64,000 bases of DNA from contig JAXLTY010000001.1 in the NCBI GenBank assembly GCA_046329815.1, forward strand, positions 496,001-560,000. The letters run 5' to 3'. The DNA is from JADJSS01 sp046329815 (GTDB taxonomy: Bacteria > Bacteroidota > Bacteroidia > Chitinophagales > JADIYW01). A model generated the notes under the pieces. That model searched no databases, was not told the origin of the DNA, and was given only the letters and a program-made list of their open reading frames with translations. A program made the position numbers and the translations under genes. Position 1 is the first letter of the stretch; each line of letters starts with the position of its first letter. Of this stretch, positions 53,403-62,299 are shown piece by piece.

Positions 53403-54317
53403 TCACTTCACCAACACATAATCAAACTTTTGTTTTTTAGGATTTGTAAAACTAATTCGTCTTGGAATTTTAGTTTCTAATGTATCATAAATACCTGTAA
53501 ACTCAACATTGCCTATCACTTGTTCATCAAATGTTTTAACCGTATAATAAGTGCCTTCTGAGCCAACAAAATCAATGCCTTCTTCGCCGGTTGCCGCTGT
53601 TTCATAGAACCAGTTTTTATCTTTATTTTTTGGTGTAATTTCTAAATGAATTTCATTTCCGGTAACATCATTTTTCCAAACTAATTTTACATTCTGATTC
53701 GTAATATCTTCTTCTGAAGCATCACTAAGCAAGTCTTTTTCTGTTTTAAAAATAACATCAAATTTTCCTTCAGGCGTGATCTGATATGTCATATAATAAT
53801 GCTTATTCGAAACCACTTTCGTATGTTCTTCATCCTGAAATAATTTGAATCCGTTTTCTACAGAAACACGAAAATTGGCATCGATCGTTGATTGATAAAA
53901 ACCTTCTTTCACCGGCGAAAAAAACTGTACATCATTCGACATCAAAATCAAATCATCTACTTTATTTCCTGCGGTATCAAACGTAGTAAAATGTTTTTCA
54001 TAATCATTGGCATACACCAGATTATATACTATGCCGATCCAGCTTTTTCCATCAATCTTACCGGAAATTTCCCAGCCGTATTCATGTAAGTTTTCACTCA
54101 TTTCCAGGTCTAAACGTTTTGCTATAACAGAATCTAACGGACGCGCAAACGCATCGTCTTTTTCCTGGTTTACGATATATGTTTGAGGTAATTTTATTTC
54201 AGGAATATCAGCTATATAATTTTGAAAAAAACGTGCCGTATCTTCTTTATTTTCTGTATGATGACATGCCGTAAAAAATAAAATTGCAGCAGTATAGTAA
54301 AAAACAGTTTTAAGCAT
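53403..54317 (-). CDS. Lipoprotein of unknown function
   Basis: Protein of 304 residues with a lipoprotein signal, LFFTAC, giving a lipidated Cys at residue 18. The mature part is rich in beta strands and acidic residues and shows no catalytic motif or named domain. It may lie in the periplasm or on the outer membrane. It ends convergent with the GIY-YIG-like gene and starts 24 bp after the TrmH-type gene in the same direction, possibly in one operon. Confidence 0.75.
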   Translation of the reverse strand: MLKTVFYYTAAILFFTACHHTENKEDTARFFQNYIADIPEIKLPQTYIVNQEKDDAFARPLDSVIAKRLDLEMSENLHEYGWEISGKIDGKSWIGIVYNLVYANDYEKHFTTFDTAGNKVDDLILMSNDVQFFSPVKEGFYQSTIDANFRVSVENGFKLFQDEEHTKVVSNKHYYMTYQITPEGKFDVIFKTEKDLLSDASEEDITNQNVKLVWKNDVTGNEIHLEITPKNKDKNWFYETAATGEEGIDFVGSEGTYYTVKTFDEQVIGNVEFTGIYDTLETKIPRRISFTNPKKQKFDYVLVK

Positions 54318-54341
54318 AACCAGATTTTTATTAAAGATAAA

Positions 54342-54878
54342 TCATTTATTTGAATTCCATTTGCTTACAAAATCCCAAAGTACAATGCCTGCACTTACTG
54401 AAATGTTCAGCGAATGTTTCATACCGAATTGCGGAATTTCCAAGCAAGAATCGCAATACTGAATAGCAAAATCAGAAACGCCATCCACTTCGTTACCGAA
54501 AATTAACGCATATTTTTTATCATTTTCCGGCTGAAAATCATTTAGCATTACTGATTGATCAGATTGCTCTATCGTCATGATTTCACATATTTGTTCTCTT
54601 AATGCAGCGATGCAATCTTTGATATTCTCAAAATATTTCCATTCAACCGTTTCTGTTGCACCAAGTGCCGATTTCTGAATATCACGATTGGGTGGTGTCG
54701 CGCAGATACCAACTAAATAAAGCGCTTCAATCAAAAACGCATCGCAGGTACGAAAAACAGAACCGATATTGGCAGCACTTCTTATATTATCTAACACCAC
54801 AATAATCGGTGTTTTATCAGCAACTTTAAATTCATTTGTTGATAATCTATTGAGTTCGTCCAATTTTAATTTACGCAT
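54342..54878 (-). CDS. TrmH/SpoU family RNA methyltransferase
   Basis: SPOUT-fold methyltransferase of 178 residues that 2'-O-methylates a ribose in tRNA or rRNA using S-adenosylmethionine. Motif 1 appears as LDNIRSAANIGSVFRTCDAF, motif 2 as IFGNEVDGVSD, motif 3 as IPQFGMKHSLNISVSAGI. The conserved Arg and Asn in the first motif are intact. It lacks an N-terminal RNA-binding extension, as in the short TrmL/TrmH-type proteins. The RNA target cannot be named. It is divergent from mutS, with repeat D between them. Confidence 0.9.
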   Translation of the reverse strand: MRKLKLDELNRLSTNEFKVADKTPIIVVLDNIRSAANIGSVFRTCDAFLIEALYLVGICATPPNRDIQKSALGATETVEWKYFENIKDCIAALREQICEIMTIEQSDQSVMLNDFQPENDKKYALIFGNEVDGVSDFAIQYCDSCLEIPQFGMKHSLNISVSAGIVLWDFVSKWNSNK

Positions 54879-54899
54879 TAGTTGTATTTTTGAGTTTTA

Positions 54900-54984
54900 T
54901 ATCACAGAGTGGCACAAAGATACACAGAGTACACAGAGTTTTATTATATTATACTCTGTGAAAACTCGGAGTAACTCTGTGATA
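54900..54984. repeat. Palindromic word repeat (copy D) between divergent genes
   Basis: TATCACAGAGT (54900-54910) and its complement ACTCTGTGATA (54974-54984) form a perfect 11-bp inverted pair. Inside are CACAAAG and CACAGAG words. The first 20 bases match copy A (4854-4940) at 19 positions. It sits between the divergent TrmH-type gene and mutS, where both promoters would be expected. Confidence 0.85.
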
Positions 54985-55003
54985 CGTTAAAAAATAAAAT
55001 ATT

Positions 55004-57613
55004 GTGGCAAAAGAAAAAGAAGTGAAAGAGACACCGTTAATGGGTCAGTACAATAAGATCAAGCAAAAATATCCTGATGCTATTTTGTTGTTTCGTGTAG
55101 GTGATTTTTACGAAACATTTGGAGCTGACGCCATCAAAGCTTCGCAGATTTTAGGTATTGTTTTAACGAAACGTGCCAATGGCAGCCAGACAGAATTAGA
55201 ATTGGCAGGTTTTCCGCATCATTCCGTAGAAACGTATTTACCCAAATTAGTGAAAGCTGGTTATCGTGTGGCGATATGTGAGCAGTTGGAAGATCCGAAG
55301 ATGGTGAAAGGCATCGTAAAACGTGGCGTTACCGAACTCATCACACCTGGTGTTGCTGTCAATGATAAAATTTTAGATCATAAATCAAACAACTTTTTAG
55401 CATCTGTTTTTTTTACGGAAAAAGAAATCGGCATTGCGTTCATTGATATTTCTACCGGTGAATTTTTAGTAGCTGAAGGCGATGAATCGTATATCGATAA
55501 ACTGATACAAAGTTTCACTCCTTCTGAAATTATTTTTCCAAAACATCAGCAAAAAAGATTTGTCGGCATTTATGGAAATAAGTATTACACGTTTGCTTTA
55601 GAAGATTGGATTTACCAGGAAGATTTTTTAAAAGAAAAATTACATACGCATTTTCAAGTACAAACACTGAAAGGTTTTGGTGTAGATGAATTAGTATTAG
55701 GTATTCAGGCAGCCGGCGCGTGCTTACAATATTTAGCCGATACCGAACACAACAAACTACAGCATGTTGCTACGATTTCAAGAATTGAGCATGATAAATT
55801 TGTCTGGATTGATAGATTTACGGCGCGCAATTTAGAGTTGGTGAACAGCTTGCATGAAAAAGGTGTTCCGTTAATACAAGTATTGGATAAAACGATTTCG
55901 CCAATGGGTAGCCGTTTGCTGAAACGCTGGATCGTGTTGCCTTTAAAAGATATTCAACAGATCAACGAACGCTTAGATGCTGTTGAATATATGATCAAAG
56001 ATCAGGATGTGCTGCATAATATCATGCATCACATTAAACAAATCGGTGATCTGGAAAGATTGATTTCAAAAGTGCCGTTAGGTAAAATCAATCCGCGCGA
56101 AGTAGCACAATTAAAACGCGCGTTGCAAGCGATTCAACCAATCAAAGAAATTTGTTTGTCATCGAATAATAATGGTTTAAAAAAGATAGGCGAGCAATTG
56201 CAGTTATGTCAACTGATCAAAGAAAAAATTGAGAACACATTAAATGAAGATGCGCCGGTTGCCGTACAAAAAGGAAACGCTATAAAAACAGGTGTTTCTG
56301 CCGAGTTAGATGAACTCAGAAATCTGTCTTCTTCCGGAAAAAATTATTTATTAGAAATTCAAAACCGCGAGAGCGACCGCACACAAATTCCTTCGTTAAA
56401 AATTGGTTTTAATAATGTATTCGGTTATTTTTTAGAAGTCAGAAATACGCATAAAGATAAAGTGCCGAATGACTGGATTCGTAAGCAAACATTGACCGGT
56501 GCAGAACGTTACATCACGCCTGAACTGAAAGAATACGAAGAAAAAATATTAGGTGCAGAAGAAAAAATATTGTCGCTTGAAGTACGCTTATTTGAAGAAC
56601 TGATCACAGAAATTTTAGATTATATACAACCAATACAACTCAACGCTAATTTAATTGCGCGATTGGATTGCCTGCAATCATTTGTAAATATCGCTTTGAA
56701 AAATAATTATCGTCGTCCGGTTTTGGCAGATGATACATCGTTAAAAATTACAGAAGGCAGACATCCTGTGATCGAACATCAACTCACGCTTGGCGAACAA
56801 TACATTCCAAATGATGTGTATCTGCATCCGGACGAACAGCAGATCATTATCATCACAGGTCCGAATATGTCAGGTAAATCTGCCATTTTGAGACAAACAG
56901 CGTTGATTGTGCTGATGGCGCAAATGGGTTGTTTCGTGCCTGCACATGAAGCACAGATCGGTATCGTTGATAAAATATTTACGCGTGTTGGCGCCAGTGA
57001 TAATTTGAGTTTAGGCGAATCTACGTTTATGGTAGAAATGATTGAAACGGCAAGTATCGTGAATAATATATCGGAAAGAAGTTTGGTGTTATTAGATGAA
57101 ATTGGTCGCGGTACTTCAACATATGATGGCATTTCCATTGCATGGAGTCTGGTGGAATTTTTGCATAATAATAAAACTGCGAAACCGAAAACCATGTTTG
57201 CCACGCATTACCATGAACTGAATGAGTTGGCTGATAAATTTCCACGCATCAAAAATTATAATGTTGCGGTGAAAGAAACGACGAATAAAGTAGTGTTTTT
57301 AAGAAAGCTGGTTGAAGGCGGCTCGCAGCATAGTTTTGGTATTCATGTAGCGAAAATGGCAGGCATGCCGAACGAACTGATCAAACGCGCGAATGAAATT
57401 TTAATCGAACTGGAATCGCAGCGAAACCTGGCAAGTGATATTTCTACTACCTTAAAAAACATTCCTACAAAAGAAGATTTCCAACTGAATATGTTCGCTA
57501 TGGACGATCCACGTTTGCTGAAACTGAAAGAAGTGTTGGAAAAAGTAAACATCAATACCTTAACGCCTGTGGAAGCATTGATGAAACTGGATGAGTTACG
57601 AAAACTATTATAA
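55004..57613 (+). CDS. mutS: DNA mismatch repair protein MutS
   Basis: Mismatch-recognition ATPase of 869 residues. The mismatch-probing motif Phe35-Tyr36-Glu37 is in GDFYETF. The ATPase has Walker A GPNMSGKSA (619-627), the STFMVEM signature and Walker B LLDEIGRGTSTYDG, and it ends with the usual helix-turn-helix and short tail. It starts with GTG at 55004, 20 bp after repeat D. Length and order are as in MutS of other Bacteroidota; it is not the MutS2 type, because the N-terminal mismatch domain is present. Confidence 0.96.
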   Translation: MAKEKEVKETPLMGQYNKIKQKYPDAILLFRVGDFYETFGADAIKASQILGIVLTKRANGSQTELELAGFPHHSVETYLPKLVKAGYRVAICEQLEDPKMVKGIVKRGVTELITPGVAVNDKILDHKSNNFLASVFFTEKEIGIAFIDISTGEFLVAEGDESYIDKLIQSFTPSEIIFPKHQQKRFVGIYGNKYYTFALEDWIYQEDFLKEKLHTHFQVQTLKGFGVDELVLGIQAAGACLQYLADTEHNKLQHVATISRIEHDKFVWIDRFTARNLELVNSLHEKGVPLIQVLDKTISPMGSRLLKRWIVLPLKDIQQINERLDAVEYMIKDQDVLHNIMHHIKQIGDLERLISKVPLGKINPREVAQLKRALQAIQPIKEICLSSNNNGLKKIGEQLQLCQLIKEKIENTLNEDAPVAVQKGNAIKTGVSAELDELRNLSSSGKNYLLEIQNRESDRTQIPSLKIGFNNVFGYFLEVRNTHKDKVPNDWIRKQTLTGAERYITPELKEYEEKILGAEEKILSLEVRLFEELITEILDYIQPIQLNANLIARLDCLQSFVNIALKNNYRRPVLADDTSLKITEGRHPVIEHQLTLGEQYIPNDVYLHPDEQQIIIITGPNMSGKSAILRQTALIVLMAQMGCFVPAHEAQIGIVDKIFTRVGASDNLSLGESTFMVEMIETASIVNNISERSLVLLDEIGRGTSTYDGISIAWSLVEFLHNNKTAKPKTMFATHYHELNELADKFPRIKNYNVAVKETTNKVVFLRKLVEGGSQHSFGIHVAKMAGMPNELIKRANEILIELESQRNLASDISTTLKNIPTKEDFQLNMFAMDDPRLLKLKEVLEKVNINTLTPVEALMKLDELRKLL

Positions 57614-57776
57614 TATACTTTTTTTCAGACAATTACATTGTAATATCATTTTTTACTGTCTTACAAAAAGGAAAATTTGTCTGTAATTAAAACGATGTAA
57701 TTTAAGTAGATTTGTATAAAATAATTTTTATATGAAAAATATTTTTTTTATTTTATTATTCCATTAACTCCATCAT

Positions 57777-60700
57777 ATGTTAAAAAAAATTGCAATTTAT
57801 TTGTTTTTTTTAATCGCCTCAATACAATATACATTTGCACAATTAGGCAATTTCTATTTCCCTAGCATACCAATAGGCGCATTAAGTAATATGGAATGTA
57901 AAGACAATAAAATTGATCTCTATATTAAAACCAATCAACAATGTGATTTTGATTATGATTGCCACGGACTTTTTAATGAACAACAACATTTTGAAACCAC
58001 TGCACCATTTCGTAACTTCTACAATTTCAGCATCAACTATACCAATTCATTAATTCCTGATGAAAGAAGAAGTGATGCTATAATTTACATTCAAAAATTT
58101 CCTGTAAGTAATGATTCTGTTTTGTTTCAATATACATGCTACACAGATAATGACTCTTCGGTTCATTGCAGGTTTGCGGATGCATTACCATATATAGGAA
58201 GTTCTTATTATGACGAAAACAATAATGTACATTATCTGGGTTATTTAGAAACCGGTGATTGTATCGGATATACAAGAAACACATCCACATTAAGATATGT
58301 TAAAGCAACTAGTGCCTTAAAGCAAACCATGTATTCTTCATTTCCCGATTCAGCTTATTATCCTGATTCTTTATTACAATTTTATGATATTGAAAAACAC
58401 ACGTTTGCTTTTGGCAATAATGATTATTACGACTATGGTACATTGATATTACCTACAGCGGATAAACAACAGCTTATTTTATACACCACTGCAAAAGAAG
58501 ATACTGTGAGACATTCAGGAATACCAGGCGGAATCAATATCATAAAATTAGATTCTAATTTAAATAGGACCTATTCACAAAGTTTATTTAGTAATTACTT
58601 TGATAACGATTCATCTTTTTTAGAAATTCAGAATACACAACATACAACCTATAACAACACTATATACATCGAAGCTTACGCATATAGAGTTTTAAATGGC
58701 AATTTGATAGGTGATACTATTTATGGCTTACTTCTAACATGTAATTCTGATGGCATAGTGTTGAATAGCCAAGTCTTTATTGGATATGCAGGTCATTATT
58801 TCCAAAACCATATTGACTCTCTCAATCAACTAAAACAATCGCATGTAGATTACAAAATATTCAACACAAATTCTTCTTGTACCGTAAAATATTATAACTC
58901 ACAAGGAATTGAAATAAAATCTATCACTTTTAATCAAAAACTCAATCATAACTTATTGAAAACCATTGACAATAGGTATTTATTTGTGTCTTATGATGAC
59001 ACAGCTTATAACGGATATACCGAGACAAAGGTGAACCTGAATATTTATGATTCTATTGGGCATTTTTTAAAGAAAGTGCCTTTAGTACTAAACATTCCTT
59101 ATTTTGACAACTCCAGTTTTAGTTATAACCCGAAAGCGTTTTTAGCATTAGATACGTTCAATAACGTAATTTTATTTTTCCAACAACCAAATAGCGTTGG
59201 CGGATCCGGATGTTCAGTTGCGTTTCAAAGCATATGTGCAGGTATTCAAAACCTGGATTACACAAATTATGTTGAAGGAAATATCTTACACGATATTAAT
59301 AATAACTGTCAGTCGGACAGTGCTGAGACCAATGCTGTAAATATTTTAGTAGAATTACTGCTTAACAACAGACATTATTATACCACGACTAATTACTTAG
59401 GCAATTTTACATTTGCTCCAAAAGATACCGGTCACGGAAAAGTAATTCTGCATTTAGAAAATCAAAACACATTTACTTATGCATGTGAAGATACTTTTGA
59501 TGTTTATATTTCTGATACCACGCAAAATCCTATCATTAACTTTTTAGTACAAACACAAAACTGTGTTCATGCAACACCAAAATTAAAGGTGGAAATTTCA
59601 ACGCCGTTTTTACGCAGATGTTTTGATAATAATTATACGCTTACACTTTTTAATGAAAGCAGCGACACTGCATTGAACAGCTATGTAGATATTGAACTGG
59701 ATGAACATCTGATTGCAACTGATACTGCTTTTACTTCGGCGCAGAATTTAGGTAATAATACCTATCGACTTTTTGTTGGTGATGTAGCGCCATTACAAAC
59801 TATTCGCAAAAACCTAAAAATAAAAGTAGATTGTGATTCAACTATCTTAGGACAAACGCATTGTGTGAAAGCGACTTCGTTTCCGTATGAAACTTGTTTA
59901 ATTGCTGACTTGCCTCGAATTAACGCATCAGCAGTTTGCAGAAACGACACTGTATTCTTTTACATTCAAAACTCCGGCTCACTTAATGCATTTGATTTTC
60001 CATATCGTATTCTCGAAAATGATTCTGTTTTAACAGAAGGAACTATACATTTCAGCTCATTGCAGTTTTTTGATGCGATTGCTGTATATAATCCATCAGG
60101 AAAAACACTGCGATTGGAAGGCAGGCAGTTTCCAATTTATCCAAATGAAGACAATACTGTTGCAGTAACAATAGAAGGTTGTGGCAATCCTGATTTTTCG
60201 ATGGGTTATGTCAATTTGTTTCCGCAAGATGATGATGCACCGAATGTTGATATGGATTGCCATCAGAATGTTGGCAGCTTTGATCCAAATGAGAAAACAG
60301 CACAGCCAGACGGTTTGGGTGATAGCTCTTACATCTTACCAAACACGCCAATAGAATATACCATTCATTTCCAAAACAAAGGAACATTTGCATCCAGCTA
60401 TGTAACTATTATTGACACTTTGTCTGCTGTTTTTGATATCACTACTTTTCAAATGCTTTCATCCAGTCATAATTTTATCTATACAATTATTGATTCCAAC
60501 ATCCTTCAGTTTACAAGTATTAACATTAATTTACCTGCTGAACAGGATGACACTCTTGGTTCAAATGGTTACATTAAATTTAAGATTGCACCTAAAAATA
60601 ATATAGCAATTGGTACAGTAATTAAAAATACTGCAGCTATCACTTTTGATTTTAATGCACCAATCATTACAAATACCGTTATTCGTACACTGAGCAATTT

Positions 60701-60986
60701 TCTCACTCTGAAAATAATTAGCTCTGTAAAAGATAATCTTTCTAAAATAAAATCAAACGTTTATCCAAATCCGTTTAATCAAACAGCAACACTTTCTTTC
60801 GATTACAAATATCCAACACAGCTTAGTATTTTATCAATTGACGGAAAAATAGTACAACAATATCAATCAGACAATAATTTCTATACCATTGACAGAAATT
60901 CATTGAGTAATGGCTTGTATCTGTATGAATTGCATAACAATGAGACCAAAGAATTATTAGATACCGGAAAATTGATCGTGCAATAA
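57777..60986 (+). CDS. Secreted protein with T9SS type A sorting domain
   Basis: Exported protein of 1069 residues. A signal peptide (MLKKIAIYLFFLIASIQYTFAQ) precedes a large beta-rich region of unknown fold (about 25-480), a SdrD/CNA-B-like carboxypeptidase-type module near 495-560 (GNILHDINNNCQSDSAETN), a repeat domain of the DUF11/DUF7619 kind (about 840-975; YTIHFQNKGTFASSYVTI), and a type A sorting domain (about 995-1069; VYPNPFNQTATLSF, NGLYLYEL). It has no enzyme motif. A TAGATTTG -7 box (57707-57714) lies 62 bp upstream. Confidence 0.88.
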   Translation: MLKKIAIYLFFLIASIQYTFAQLGNFYFPSIPIGALSNMECKDNKIDLYIKTNQQCDFDYDCHGLFNEQQHFETTAPFRNFYNFSINYTNSLIPDERRSDAIIYIQKFPVSNDSVLFQYTCYTDNDSSVHCRFADALPYIGSSYYDENNNVHYLGYLETGDCIGYTRNTSTLRYVKATSALKQTMYSSFPDSAYYPDSLLQFYDIEKHTFAFGNNDYYDYGTLILPTADKQQLILYTTAKEDTVRHSGIPGGINIIKLDSNLNRTYSQSLFSNYFDNDSSFLEIQNTQHTTYNNTIYIEAYAYRVLNGNLIGDTIYGLLLTCNSDGIVLNSQVFIGYAGHYFQNHIDSLNQLKQSHVDYKIFNTNSSCTVKYYNSQGIEIKSITFNQKLNHNLLKTIDNRYLFVSYDDTAYNGYTETKVNLNIYDSIGHFLKKVPLVLNIPYFDNSSFSYNPKAFLALDTFNNVILFFQQPNSVGGSGCSVAFQSICAGIQNLDYTNYVEGNILHDINNNCQSDSAETNAVNILVELLLNNRHYYTTTNYLGNFTFAPKDTGHGKVILHLENQNTFTYACEDTFDVYISDTTQNPIINFLVQTQNCVHATPKLKVEISTPFLRRCFDNNYTLTLFNESSDTALNSYVDIELDEHLIATDTAFTSAQNLGNNTYRLFVGDVAPLQTIRKNLKIKVDCDSTILGQTHCVKATSFPYETCLIADLPRINASAVCRNDTVFFYIQNSGSLNAFDFPYRILENDSVLTEGTIHFSSLQFFDAIAVYNPSGKTLRLEGRQFPIYPNEDNTVAVTIEGCGNPDFSMGYVNLFPQDDDAPNVDMDCHQNVGSFDPNEKTAQPDGLGDSSYILPNTPIEYTIHFQNKGTFASSYVTIIDTLSAVFDITTFQMLSSSHNFIYTIIDSNILQFTSININLPAEQDDTLGSNGYIKFKIAPKNNIAIGTVIKNTAAITFDFNAPIITNTVIRTLSNFLTLKIISSVKDNLSKIKSNVYPNPFNQTATLSFDYKYPTQLSILSIDGKIVQQYQSDNNFYTIDRNSLSNGLYLYELHNNETKELLDTGKLIVQ

Positions 60987-61053
60987 CCTGAAACCCATAA
61001 AATGATGTTGAGTTAAGGAAATTGTTATGATTGAAAAAAAATCATTCCAACGC

Positions 61054-61083
61054 TTGTCAAAAATAAAAAGATTACTATCTTTG
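61054..61083 (+). promoter_or_regulatory. Promoter of the tRNA genes
   Basis: TTG (61054-61056), 19-bp spacer, TATCTTTG (61076-61083). This is a full match to the Bacteroidota sigma-A promoter and lies 41 bp ahead of the tRNA-Gly gene. Confidence 0.8.
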
Positions 61084-61124
61084 CAATCCGTTAGTGAAAA
61101 TCACTGACAGTTCTTTAAAATTAT

Positions 61125-61200
61125 GCGAAAGTAGCTCAGTTGGTAGAGCATCACCTTGCCAAGGTGAGGGTCGCGGGTTCGAGCCTCGTCTTTCGCTCCA
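61125..61200 (+). tRNA. tRNA-Gly (anticodon GCC)
   Basis: Acceptor stem GCGAAAG pairs with CTTTCGC (61190-61196), then T and an encoded CCA. The anticodon loop TTGCCAA sits on the stem TCACC/GGTGA. The T loop reads GGTTCGAGCC. It is the first of two tRNA genes behind a common promoter. Confidence 0.95.
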
Positions 61201-61276
61201 TTTGTTTACAAACTATCCTTTTAGTTGTTTATAATTCATTTTCAATGTTTTATTAAACAACTTTTTTGTTAAAGTT

Positions 61277-61359
61277 GCCCGGGTGGTGGAATGGTAGACA
61301 CGCAGGACTTAAAATCCTGTGGCTTCACGGCTGTGCGGGTTCGAGTCCCGCCCCGGGTA
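61277..61359 (+). tRNA. tRNA-Leu (anticodon TAA)
   Basis: Class II tRNA with a long variable arm (TGGCTTCACGGCTGTG region). The acceptor stem GCCCGGG pairs with CCCGGGT including a terminal G-U pair; the anticodon loop is CTTAAAA on stem CAGGA/TCCTG. CCA is not encoded, unlike the neighbouring tRNA-Gly. A run of T follows at 61361 and may act in termination. Confidence 0.95.
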
Positions 61360-61591
61360 CTTTTTTTTGTTGCTAATTTCCTCTTATTACTTATCTAAAA
61401 TTCAATTAATAATCGATTTTTTATAAAAAAATCCATTTTTGATACAAATCAACTTATTTCAATTTTTCTGTTATGCTATTGACAAGTAGTTTAAATTAGT
61501 TTAACATTACAAAAACATCGGCTATAAACAAAAACAAGAAATTATCAAATGCTAGAAATAAAAACCCACTAAGAAATCCACTCAAAAGAAA

Positions 61592-61619
61592 AAGCCCTTG
61601 AAGATAAATCCTGCAAGGG
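61592..61619 (-). terminator. Terminator of the OmpA-like gene
   Basis: GCCCTTG (61594-61600) and CAAGGGT (61614-61620) form the stem; read on the minus strand it is followed by CTTTTTCTTTT. It lies about 40 bp after the stop codon. The rest of 61360-61660 shows no gene. Confidence 0.75.
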
Positions 61620-61660
61620 TTTTTATTTGTACAAATCTCTGATTAACCTATTCTAAATTC

Positions 61661-62173
61661 CTATTCGCAAGGATTGAAAACCTTTGCTGCAAATCCGTCA
61701 ATAGCGTTTCCGGCAACAGCTTTGTAATTCATTTCAGCATTGAAAAAATCAACACGTGTATTATAATTGATATTGCATTCATCTGTTGGTGCTACCGGTT
61801 TCATATCACCAAAAGCCACAGGAATTAAACGGTCACAGGAAATTCCTCTTTCTGTAAGGTAATAGCTGATAATAGCTGCACGCTGCAAACTCAATTTTAG
61901 ATTTTCTTCAGCAGATTTCTCTGTATAAACATGACCTTCTATACGCAATTTAGTGATGGTTGGTCTGTCTTTTAAATATTGTGCTATATAATCCAGCATC
62001 GGATCTTTATTATCTTTTACATCATATGCGTGAATATCGAACTCAATAGTGCTTGGCAGCACCAAAGCATTATTCTGAACATTGTAAGAATTACTTTCAG
62101 AAGCATTATTTTCTGAAAATCCTTTTAATAGAAACAAACAACTAACGAATAATAGCAAAATATTTTTTTTCAT
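61661..62173 (-). CDS. OmpA-like periplasmic protein
   Basis: Protein of 170 residues with a signal peptide (about 1-20) and one OmpA C-terminal-like domain (about 40-150), which in the family binds peptidoglycan. LRIEGHVYTEKSAEENLKLS is in the place of the usual GHTD...N..LS motif; the aspartate that binds diaminopimelate is replaced, although the LQRA arginine is kept. Peptidoglycan binding is therefore uncertain. There is no beta-barrel part. It stands alone with its own terminator, 126 bp from the permease gene. Confidence 0.7.
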   Translation of the reverse strand: MKKNILLLFVSCLFLLKGFSENNASESNSYNVQNNALVLPSTIEFDIHAYDVKDNKDPMLDYIAQYLKDRPTITKLRIEGHVYTEKSAEENLKLSLQRAAIISYYLTERGISCDRLIPVAFGDMKPVAPTDECNINYNTRVDFFNAEMNYKAVAGNAIDGFAAKVFNPCE

Positions 62174-62299
62174 TGGACTAGTGTTTAATTAAAACAGCTA
62201 AATAGTATTGTTGCGCATATTTAGCTGCCGGCGATTCTTATAATGTAAATATCGGAGATTTATTTGTTATAAAAAACCTAAAAAAATCCTAAAAAACAG

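Noticed and set aside
57732..57767. Eleven-codon frame MKNIFFILLFH ahead of the T9SS protein
   Set aside because: It resembles the start of a signal peptide and might be a leader peptide or relic, but it is too short and AT-biased to support.
61360..61660. Possible small RNA or gene after the tRNAs
   Set aside because: Only AT-rich sequence and one terminator hairpin for the convergent gene can be seen.
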